Positions 1-5,284 of a DNA stretch of 6,685 bases are shown here, piece after piece. The notes under the pieces were generated by a model, which did no database searches, was not told the DNA's origin, and saw only the letters and a list, made by a program, of their open reading frames with translations. The stretch is taken from NCBI GenBank assembly GCA_905212215.1, contig CAJMDR010000118.1:1-6685 (forward strand), read 5' to 3'. Numbering within the stretch: position 1 is the stretch's first letter; every line of letters begins with the position of its first letter. A program made the translations under genes and the position numbers. This DNA is from an uncultured Porphyromonadaceae bacterium. Lineage in GTDB: Bacteria; Bacteroidota; Bacteroidia; Bacteroidales; Muribaculaceae.

Positions 1-441
1 GTAGGTCTTGTGCGCCATCCACTCGCCGAAGCGGGCCGCCATGAACCGCTCCGCGATGGCAGCGCCCAGCGCCATGGCATGTCCCTGTCCGAGCGGGCCG
101 GAGGTATTCTCCACACCGCGCATCACGTCCACCTCGGGGTGGCCGGGCGTCACGCTACCCCACTGGCGCAGCGATTGCAGGTCTTCGGTCGTATAGTATC
201 CAGCCAGCGACAGCACCGAGTAGAGCATCGGCGACATATGCCCCGGATCGAGGAAGAAACGGTCGCGGTAGGGATAAGCCATGTTGTCGGGATCGTAGCG
301 CAGGAATTCGGTATAGAGCACCGTCACGAAGTCGGCGCCGCCCATGGCGCCACCGGGATGCCCCGATTTGGCTTTCTCTACCATCGAGGCAATGAGTATG
401 CGCAGGTTGTCAGCCGCGCGGTTCATCTGCTGTGTATTCAT
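1..441 (-). CDS. tkt: Transketolase, N-terminal part (gene runs off the left edge)
   Basis: Only the first 147 residues of a protein normally about 660-680 residues long are present; the frame is open to base 1. Transketolase is a cytoplasmic thiamine-diphosphate (ThDP) enzyme of the non-oxidative pentose phosphate pathway that moves two-carbon ketol units between sugar phosphates. Visible family signatures are SGHPGGAMGG (residues 26-35, with the His equivalent to E. coli TktA His26), DRFFLDPGHMSPMLYS (60-75, with the second active-site His), PGHPEVD (99-105) and the ThDP/metal-binding GPLGQG loop (115-120). The start is the ATG at 441-439: residues from there match the usual short N-terminus, and Met6 is the only close alternative. 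There is no obvious Shine-Dalgarno. It lies 89 bp downstream of the MFS transporter stop on the same strand, and I see no Bacteroidota -7 box in that gap, so read-through from the transporter is likely. No substitution of a key residue is seen in this portion. Confidence 0.97.
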   Translation of the reverse strand, partial: MNTQQMNRAADNLRILIASMVEKAKSGHPGGAMGGADFVTVLYTEFLRYDPDNMAYPYRDRFFLDPGHMSPMLYSVLSLAGYYTTEDLQSLRQWGSVTPGHPEVDVMRGVENTSGPLGQGHAMALGAAIAERFMAARFGEWMAHKTY

Positions 442-475
442 GATATGTATTTACGGTATTAATTTCTTGTGTTAT

Positions 476-503
476 GCTTGCGGAGATTTATTCCTACGCA
501 AGC
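476..503 (-). promoter_or_regulatory. Perfect 7-bp hairpin between the MFS and transketolase genes
   Basis: GCTTGCG (476-482) and CGCAAGC (497-503) form a perfect inverted repeat with a 14-nt loop. It lies 27 nt after the MFS transporter stop and 34 nt before the transketolase ATG in the direction of transcription. No run of T follows on the minus strand (the next bases are ATAACACAAG), so it does not look like a complete intrinsic terminator. It could be an mRNA-end stabiliser, a weak attenuator or a processing site. The inverted repeat is seen directly; the role is a guess. Confidence 0.4.
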
Positions 504-530
504 TGTATGTATGGTTCTTCCGGTAAAGCG

Positions 531-2033
531 TCAGATATCCATTCCGTCGGCTTTCTCTATCTCGTCGGCCACTTTGTCACGACACCTCACACGACTGCCG
601 ATAAGCGCGTAATAGAGCAGATATGCCACTGCCACGATAGGTATCCAGTAGGAAGCGAGGTAGCCGCTCCAGTCGGCTATCACACCCTGAACAAGGGGCA
701 GTATGCCGCCGCCACATACCATCACCATGAAGAAACCGGATGCCACAGCGGTATACTTGCCGAGTCCTTCGGTGGCAAGGTTGAACACTGCGCCCCACAT
801 TACTGAGGTTCCAAGACCGCAAAGCACAATGAACAACACCGTTATGCTTACGGGCACCATCTCGAAACTCATCTCTGTGGTGTTGATGCCAGGTATGTTT
901 ATGGTTGTGGTGCCGTCAAAGGCCAAAGCGCACAGAAGCATGATGATGACGAAGGTAGAAACCACTGCTAACATGGTTTTCGGCGCGACTCTGCCACCTA
1001 CGATACCTCCAATAAGTCGTCCTATAAGCATCAGGAACCAGTACATTCCCACAATTGTACCTGCCGTTCCGGCTGCCATGCCAAGACCTGAATAAAGCTC
1101 TCCTTCAACTATCTGCTGACTGATGCCGAACTCGTTGTCAGTGACAATATTGTCCGGATTCTGCGCACCGACCTGTGACTTGTATGCCGGGTCGGCCTGC
1201 TGCCTGTTGTATTCCGCCACCTTGCCCTGCGCCATCTCCATGGTTGGTGCCGTCATATACAGGTTGGCGAAATTAGGTATACCCACTTCAACACCTACAT
1301 AGAGGAAGATGGCTATAACGCCCCCCACATAGTTGGGAAAGCGAAATGCCTTGCGCAGCGTGGGATTATCTTTCTTGGGACCTTCAATCTTCTTCTCCTC
1401 GAGCAGAGGTTCCGGGAGCTTGGTGGGGAGCAGCACCATGAGGGCCAGCACAAAGATGCCCATGGCAATATAGAGTGCAGGTCTTGCATCAATGAGGGTC
1501 TCGCCCGCCATGCTGGCGCCTAAGAGGTATCCTACCAATACGGGACAGATGGTTGCCGCGAGGGAGTTGCAGGTACCGCCGAACTGAATGAGCTGGTTAC
1601 CGCGTTTGCCGCCTCCGCCAAGGGTATTCAGCATCGGGTTGACCACGGTATTGAGCATACACATGGAAAAGCCGGCCACAAAGGCGCCGATGAGGTAAAT
1701 GAGGAACACTATGTCCTTGTCGGAGAAGCAGCTCGACACGAACATTAGGCATACGCCCGCCAGACCTACAATCACCGCTGCGATGGCCGAGAACTTATAG
1801 CCTTTCTTCTGCAGCAAGAGTCCGGCAGGAAGTCCCATGAAGGCATACGCAATGAAGTTGGCAAGATTGCCCAACTGGCTCTGGAAGTTGTTCAAAGACA
1901 GTTGTTCTTTGAGAATTACGCCGAACGGATTCTGGAAACCGGTGACGAACGAGATCATCGCGAAGAGGAAAAACATCACGATGATGGGAAGCAGATAATT
2001 AGGCTTCCGCGTGGTGGTAGGTGTTGACGTCAT
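531..2033 (-). CDS. FucP-like MFS sugar transporter (500 aa)
   Basis: An inner-membrane major facilitator with about 12 hydrophobic segments. By eye these lie near residues 13-33, 52-72, 80-101, 107-133, 148-172, 186-204, 235-257, 323-346, 352-372, 392-416, 426-448 and 460-479. It resembles the fucose/glucose-galactose symporter family: LSLNNFQSQL followed by GLPAGLLLQKKGYK in TM1-TM2, NPMLNTLGGG after TM4, YVGVEVGIPNF in TM7, and GGGILPLVQGVIADWSG in TM11-TM12. E. coli FucP has 438 residues; the excess here is mainly a loop of about 60 residues between TM7 and TM8 and a smaller one between TM9 and TM10, both predicted periplasmic. The frame is open up to 2123, but those extra 30 residues would overlap yggS and precede the hydrophobic start, so the ATG at 2033-2031 (MTSTPTTTRK...) is preferred, 40 bp after the yggS stop. 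The substrate cannot be read from sequence. The next gene downstream is transketolase, which would suit a pentose or hexose, but that is inference. Confidence 0.9.
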   Translation of the reverse strand: MTSTPTTTRKPNYLLPIIVMFFLFAMISFVTGFQNPFGVILKEQLSLNNFQSQLGNLANFIAYAFMGLPAGLLLQKKGYKFSAIAAVIVGLAGVCLMFVSSCFSDKDIVFLIYLIGAFVAGFSMCMLNTVVNPMLNTLGGGGKRGNQLIQFGGTCNSLAATICPVLVGYLLGASMAGETLIDARPALYIAMGIFVLALMVLLPTKLPEPLLEEKKIEGPKKDNPTLRKAFRFPNYVGGVIAIFLYVGVEVGIPNFANLYMTAPTMEMAQGKVAEYNRQQADPAYKSQVGAQNPDNIVTDNEFGISQQIVEGELYSGLGMAAGTAGTIVGMYWFLMLIGRLIGGIVGGRVAPKTMLAVVSTFVIIMLLCALAFDGTTTINIPGINTTEMSFEMVPVSITVLFIVLCGLGTSVMWGAVFNLATEGLGKYTAVASGFFMVMVCGGGILPLVQGVIADWSGYLASYWIPIVAVAYLLYYALIGSRVRCRDKVADEIEKADGMDI

Positions 2034-2073
2034 ATTGTTTTGCTTTAGATGTGTTCTGTTGTTGCTGGGTGCG

Positions 2074-2757
2074 TCATGCCTCCTTGGCATACATTCTTGC
2101 GCCGAAGATGGCGGAACCGACACGTATCGAGGTGGAGCCTTCCTCCACTGCTATATGCCAGTCGCCGCTCATGCCCATGCTCACGGTATTGAAATCCGGC
2201 AGCTCCGAGCCGTATTCCGTTGTCAGTTCATCGAAACAGCGGCGGATGGCCTTGAAGTCGCTACGGATGCGCTCTTCATTGTCGGTGTTCGAGGCCATGC
2301 CCATTACCCCGCGAAAACGCACTGACTTATAGCGTCCCCAGGGCCGAGTGGACATAAGCGTCATAAGTTCTTCCGGACTGAAGCCGAATTTGGTATCTTC
2401 AGCAGCTACATGAAGTTGCAGAAGAATGTCGGTGACGACGCCCTTGTGCTCCGATTCCTTGTCGATAAGGGCAAGCAGTTTTTCCGAGTCAACGCTCTCA
2501 ATAATGCTCACCTTGCCCACAAGCTGTTTCACCTTATTGGTCTGAAGATGACCTATGAAATGCCATTCTATATCGGCAGGCAGGTCATCAACCTTCGTAA
2601 GAAGTTCCTGCACACGGCTTTCACCGAAGACATGCTGTCCGGCGGCATATGCCTCGCGGATACGTTCCTCGGGGTTGAACTTGGAGACTGCCACCAGCCG
2701 AACACCTTCCGGCAGCACAGACTTGATATTCTCTATATTGTTGCTGATGGAACTCAA
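2074..2757 (-). CDS. yggS: YggS/PLPBP-family pyridoxal-phosphate-binding protein
   Basis: A cytoplasmic, single-domain TIM-barrel protein (227 aa, typical length) that binds PLP. Its known role is PLP and amino-acid/keto-acid homeostasis, without a demonstrated enzymatic reaction. Family marks are LVAVSKF (residues 21-27, PLP-binding Lys26), HFIGHLQTNK (66-75), the phosphate-loop region SMGMSGDW (193-200) and TSIRVGSAIFGAR (209-221). The start is a TTG at 2757-2755. The frame is open upstream only to 2799 before a TGA, and contains no ATG or GTG there. Starting at TTG gives MSSISNNIENI, which fits the usual YggS N-terminus directly before the first barrel strand. It sits 55 bp after the DUF4494 stop and 40 bp before the transporter, with no terminator in either gap, so it is probably the second gene of a minus-strand operon. 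Confidence 0.96.
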   Translation of the reverse strand: MSSISNNIENIKSVLPEGVRLVAVSKFNPEERIREAYAAGQHVFGESRVQELLTKVDDLPADIEWHFIGHLQTNKVKQLVGKVSIIESVDSEKLLALIDKESEHKGVVTDILLQLHVAAEDTKFGFSPEELMTLMSTRPWGRYKSVRFRGVMGMASNTDNEERIRSDFKAIRRCFDELTTEYGSELPDFNTVSMGMSGDWHIAVEEGSTSIRVGSAIFGARMYAKEA

Positions 2758-2812
2758 CTCACAACAAGTTTTTCTGGTTCGTAAATAATTAGGAAAACTT
2801 CACTGATGGATT

Positions 2813-3247
2813 TCAGTTTGTTTTCACGTTATAAACGTCAAGGAGCGGGGTTTCGTTTATCGCGGCAATCTCAAAATCCGCCGCTGTTCCCTTCATCCCC
2901 TCCATGAACCGGTTAAGGGCAGAAGGAAAATCATTTGCCTGCACAAGGATGTGCGAAGCTGATTTCTTTTCCATGCCGCTCTTCTCGTCAAGAGTGATAA
3001 AATTCACCTTCACCATGTAGAAACGGTCGTCGGCGCTCGGGTCTGCGAAAATTTCAGCAATGCGCGTCTTCTTCACCGCCGAAACGGTAAATTCGCCCGA
3101 GATATATGGAGTACGTTCTTCAATGATGCGGGACTCGGCTTCCGTAAAGCTCAACGCATCCACCAAGTATGGCTCGTTCACCTTCTTTACGGCACCGTTT
3201 TCCATCGTTTTGTCGTAACGCACCTTACATTCAAACCACAATGACAT
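2813..3247 (-). CDS. DUF4494 domain protein (Bacteroidota conserved hypothetical)
   Basis: 144 residues covering the whole known length of the DUF4494 family, which I know only from Bacteroidota and which has no assigned function. Recognisable stretches are WFECKVRYDKTMENGAVKKV (residues 4-23), EPYLVDALSFTEAESRIIEE (25-44), TPYISGEFTVSAVKK (46-60) and FITLDEKSGMEKKSASHILV (83-102). There is no signal peptide or membrane segment, so it is probably a small cytoplasmic alpha/beta protein. The start is the ATG at 3247-3245. It is the first gene after a good promoter at about 3390-3420, with yggS 55 bp downstream, so the two are likely co-transcribed. The family assignment is from memory of its sequence pattern; no function is proposed. 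Confidence 0.9.
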   Translation of the reverse strand: MSLWFECKVRYDKTMENGAVKKVNEPYLVDALSFTEAESRIIEERTPYISGEFTVSAVKKTRIAEIFADPSADDRFYMVKVNFITLDEKSGMEKKSASHILVQANDFPSALNRFMEGMKGTAADFEIAAINETPLLDVYNVKTN

Positions 3248-3382
3248 AATACAGTACTACTTTTATGGGTTTATCATCGACAGACGGATTAAGCATAAAA
3301 AAGCCTGATTTTTCAATGCCTGACAAGTTGTCTGCCTGCTGTTTTCATGGTCTTTGCGGCAATGGTCTCGCGATGCCGCATT
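3248..3382 (-). promoter_or_regulatory. Long 5' leader of the DUF4494 operon with inverted repeats
   Basis: If transcription starts about 7 nt after the -7 box, the untranslated leader is roughly 135 nt. In transcription order it contains a perfect 6-bp hairpin, GCGGCA (3379-3374) with TGCCGC (3361-3356). Next is an 11-nt near-palindrome GACAAGTTGTC (3322-3332). Last is a weak A/T-rich hairpin, GCAT...AAAAA (3319-3309) with TTTTT...ATGC (3301-3293), whose loop is TCAGGC. I do not recognise a known riboswitch, and there is no peptide-encoding leader with an obvious codon run. The elements are seen directly; regulation is inferred. Confidence 0.35.
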
Positions 3383-3389
3383 TCCGATG

Positions 3390-3420
3390 CAAAGGTACGA
3401 AAATTTTATGACTTATCCAA
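3390..3420 (-). promoter_or_regulatory. Bacteroidota-type promoter for DUF4494-yggS
   Basis: On the minus strand the -7 box reads TACCTTTG (3397-3390), an exact fit to the Bacteroidota TAnnTTTG consensus, and is followed by CATCGG. A TTGG at 3420-3417 lies 19-20 nt upstream and serves as a partial -33 element (consensus TTTG). The site is placed between the terminator of the DJ-1 gene and the DUF4494 gene, as expected for an independent promoter. Expected transcription start is about 3383. Confidence 0.7.
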
Positions 3421-3455
3421 CTCTCCTGCCATCAGCCTATACCAAACTCTAACAT

Positions 3456-3502
3456 AAAAAAAGACAAAGAGGTTGCGTCAGAATTTGACACTACCTCTTT
3501 GT
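3456..3502 (-). terminator. Intrinsic terminator of the DJ-1/PfpI gene
   Basis: On the minus strand, ACAAAGAGGT (3502-3493) pairs perfectly with ACCTCTTTGT (3473-3464). An A/A mismatch follows, then an inner GTGTCA/TGACGC stem (one G-U pair) closed by the loop AATTC. This gives about 16 bp in all. It is followed after a single C by seven T (3462-3456). It begins 22 nt after the stop codon of the DJ-1 gene and ends before the DUF4494 promoter, so it separates the two units. Confidence 0.9.
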
Positions 3503-3523
3503 GTTCGATTATTACGACTGTGA

Positions 3524-4111
3524 TTAGCCGAAGGTGAAGTCTATGTCGTTCTCTTTAGCAGGGAAGAAGAGAAGTCCTGCGGCGATGTCGCGAGCCTGGT
3601 TGGGACCAAGGGTCTGCTCTACTATGTTCAACGCCCACAGCATGGCATTGGCGGGGCCGTTACCAAGGACGAAGTGTTTGTCGGCTACTACCGGACTTCC
3701 GGTCCATACCACGCCTTCGCCGTCTACCTCCATGCCGGGATAGCAGGTGGCTTTGCGGCCTCTCAGAAGACCTAATGGTGCCAGCACCAAGGCGGGAGCG
3801 GCGCAAATGGCGGCGATGCCGCGTTTTTCCGTTGCCTGTTTTACCAGCAGTTTCTGCAACGGCTCATATTCATGCAGATTGACGGAACCGGGCATCCCTC
3901 CGGGGCATATAAGCCACAGTGCGTTGTCGAAGTTGCTGTCGGCAAACAACACATCTGCTGTTACTGTAATGCCATTTGCTCCTGTAACCTGAAGGCTGTC
4001 GGTGATGCTGACGGTCTTTACCGGAATACCGGCACGACGCAGAACGTCGACGGCGGTCAACGCTTCAACTTCCTCGAAGCCCTGTGCTAAAAAAAGATAG
4101 GATTCTTTCAT
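3524..4111 (-). CDS. DJ-1/PfpI (YajL-like) family protein
   Basis: 195 residues, the full length of a single-domain DJ-1 protein, cytoplasmic. Members of this family have been described as glyoxalase III, protein/nucleotide deglycases (contested) or oxidative-stress chaperones; the sequence does not choose between them. Key marks are GFEEVEA (residues 11-17, with Glu16 matching human DJ-1 Glu18), CPGGMPGS (69-76), the nucleophile elbow AAICAAPALVLAPLG (100-114) with the reactive Cys103, ATCYPGME (121-128) and GNGPANAMLWALNIVEQ (150-166). The position of human DJ-1 His126 appears to be Tyr124, so a classical Cys-His pair is not evident. The start is the ATG at 4111-4109; nothing extends it usefully. 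It appears monocistronic, with its own terminator downstream and a divergent ApbE gene upstream across 156 bp. Confidence 0.95.
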   Translation of the reverse strand: MKESYLFLAQGFEEVEALTAVDVLRRAGIPVKTVSITDSLQVTGANGITVTADVLFADSNFDNALWLICPGGMPGSVNLHEYEPLQKLLVKQATEKRGIAAICAAPALVLAPLGLLRGRKATCYPGMEVDGEGVVWTGSPVVADKHFVLGNGPANAMLWALNIVEQTLGPNQARDIAAGLLFFPAKENDIDFTFG

Positions 4112-4150
4112 TGTATGTTGATTTTGATTTTTCTATTCGGTCCGTTCCCC

Positions 4151-4217
4151 GGCAAGCTCTTTCAAAACATACTTTGTTGCGCAACTTGCCAAAAGTATAT
4201 TAATTATATAACTCAAA
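4151..4217 (-). promoter_or_regulatory. Candidate promoter and dyad-rich leader of the DJ-1 gene
   Basis: The minus strand carries TACTTTTG (4197-4190), matching TAnnTTTG. The nearest TTTG upstream (4217-4214) is only 16 nt away, shorter than the usual spacing of about 19-21. Around the expected start (about 4184) lie the perfect palindrome GTTGCGCAAC (4176-4185) and the inverted repeat GGCAAG/CTTGCC (4151-4156 with 4185-4190). ATACTTTG (4169-4176) also mirrors CAAAAGTAT (4190-4198) with one extra base. The arrangement could be an operator or a leader hairpin. The leader would be about 70 nt. Confidence 0.4.
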
Positions 4218-4233
4218 AGTAACGCGAAATGTT

Positions 4234-4263
4234 TTGTTCACACGTTGTTTTTTCGTAGCTTTG
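4234..4263 (+). promoter_or_regulatory. Bacteroidota-type promoter for apbE-rmuC
   Basis: TTTG (4233-4236) is followed after 19 nt by TAGCTTTG (4256-4263), an exact fit to the TTTG-N19-TAnnTTTG consensus. Only four bases (CAGC) separate the -7 box from the ATG at 4268. The transcription start should therefore fall at or immediately beside the start codon, implying a leaderless or nearly leaderless message. The motif is seen directly; the start site is inferred from consensus spacing. Confidence 0.7.
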
Positions 4264-4267
4264 CAGC

Positions 4268-4441
4268 ATGAAACGAAACATGCTTTGGCTTTTGCTTCTC
4301 CCGATACTTCTGCTGGGAGTTGCCGCCACTTCATCATGCCGCTCTTCATATGGCTACATTGGGAATGATATGGAACACTACTTACCATATAAAATACCGT
4401 GGCCCGGAATCATTAAGCGACAGCATTCTCGTCACGCTTAA
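4268..4441 (+). pseudogene. apbE: Out-of-frame lipoprotein signal peptide of apbE
   Basis: The ATG at 4268, directly behind a good promoter, opens a frame of 57 codons ending in TAA at 4439-4441. Residues 1-24 form a lipoprotein signal peptide: a positive n-region (MKRN), a hydrophobic core LWLLLLPILLLGVAA, then TSSC with Cys24 as the lipid acceptor (the -3 Thr is not ideal). After about residue 31 (SSYGYI) the frame carries no sense, whereas the adjacent frame reads WNTTYHIKYRG, the normal start of an ApbE domain. This fragment is best read as the true N-terminus of the ApbE gene, cut off by a one-base frameshift near 4361-4363. Removing one G from GGG there gives a continuous lipoprotein of 337 residues, a normal family length. 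Confidence 0.75.
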
Positions 4442-5282
4442 CAAGGTTGGTGCGAGTGTGAATGCTTTCGATTCCCTCTCTACCCTTTCGCGCATCAACG
4501 CGAACCTTACGGACAGTGCCGATGCTTTTCTGATGCAGGTAGCCGACTGCGCCAGGAAGGTCTATGAGCATACCAATGGTGCTTTCGACCCCACTCTGGG
4601 GCCTGTGATACGCGCATGGGGCTTCGGAAAAGGTCATGAGGCAACGTCCGACACTGCAAAGCTCGATTCGCTTCGTGCTTTCACAGGTTTCGACAAATGG
4701 ATGCTGGACGGCGTGAAGGTAAAGAAATCCGACCCGAGGGTTGAACTGAATCTTTCCGGAATTGCCAAGGGGTTCGGATGCGACATGGTGGCCGAAATGT
4801 TCCTGCGTAACGGTGTTACCGACTTCATGATTGAAATCGGAGGCGAGATACGTATGGGCGGAAAAGGAGAACAAGGTGAGATGCGAGGCGACAAAAGCGG
4901 CAAATGGACCATCGCCATTGACAAGCCTGTTGTCAGCGACTCGGTAATACATGATTTCCTTGCCACGGTTGACCTTACGGATTGCGGTTTAGCCACCTCA
5001 GGTGATTACCGCAACTTCCAGACCGATTCCTCCGGCAACCGTTTCGGCCATACTCTCGACCCGAAGACATTGCGTCCGGCACGAACCGATGTGCTGTCGG
5101 TGACTGTCGTGGCACCAACAGCCATGGAAGCCGATGCATACGCCACGGCATGCATGGTGCTCGGAAGTAGGAAAAGCGCGGAAATGGCTGAGAAATACAA
5201 GCTTAAGATAGTAATGGTAAAGGCCGACGGGGTGTGGGTATCCTCCGCCATGAAACCGCTGTTTAACGCCGATAAGGATTGA
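4350..5282 (+). CDS. apbE: FAD:protein FMN transferase (ApbE), catalytic part, frameshifted from its signal peptide
   Basis: ApbE enzymes use FAD and Mg2+ to attach FMN through a phosphoester bond to Thr/Ser of exported flavoproteins such as RnfG/RnfD and NqrB/NqrC; in Bacteroidota they are usually periplasmic lipoproteins. In this frame the domain is complete. From the ATG at 4350 it shows WNTTYHIKYRG (residues 8-18), LSRIN (46-50), GAFDPTLGPVIRAWGFG (77-93), the flavin-site LNLSGIAKGFG (133-143), EIGGEIR (162-168), ATSGDY (215-220), HTLDPKT (234-240) and the metal-site AMEADAYATACMVLG (258-272). The frame is open back to a TTG at 4320, but those residues (PPLHHAALH) are not ApbE-like; they are the out-of-frame reading of the signal peptide. 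As the DNA stands, the product would lack export and lipidation, so either the locus is broken or the assembly has a one-base error. rmuC follows 2 nt after the stop. Confidence 0.92.
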   Translation: MATLGMIWNTTYHIKYRGPESLSDSILVTLNKVGASVNAFDSLSTLSRINANLTDSADAFLMQVADCARKVYEHTNGAFDPTLGPVIRAWGFGKGHEATSDTAKLDSLRAFTGFDKWMLDGVKVKKSDPRVELNLSGIAKGFGCDMVAEMFLRNGVTDFMIEIGGEIRMGGKGEQGEMRGDKSGKWTIAIDKPVVSDSVIHDFLATVDLTDCGLATSGDYRNFQTDSSGNRFGHTLDPKTLRPARTDVLSVTVVAPTAMEADAYATACMVLGSRKSAEMAEKYKLKIVMVKADGVWVSSAMKPLFNADKD

Positions 5283-5284
5283 CG

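Noticed and set aside
10..806. Plus-strand open frames at 10-462 and 474-806
   Set aside because: They lie opposite transketolase and the MFS transporter, show no family motif, and the minus-strand proteins are unambiguous.
2034..2123. Longer start for the MFS transporter at 2123
   Set aside because: The extra 30 residues overlap the yggS 3' end by 50 bp and are not transporter-like; the ATG at 2033 gives a normal short N-terminus before TM1.
4200..4388. 62-codon minus-strand frame across the apbE 5' end
   Set aside because: It runs antisense to the promoter and signal peptide of apbE and has no features of its own.
4355..4441. Programmed frameshift in apbE
   Set aside because: The crossover near 4361-4363 has no slippery heptamer and no nearby stop or stimulator; the frame-A stop is about 75 nt further on. 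A mutation or assembly error is simpler.
5279..5284. TTG start for rmuC overlapping the apbE stop
   Set aside because: Possible, but adds only two residues; the ATG at 5285 is the stronger start codon with 2-nt spacing.
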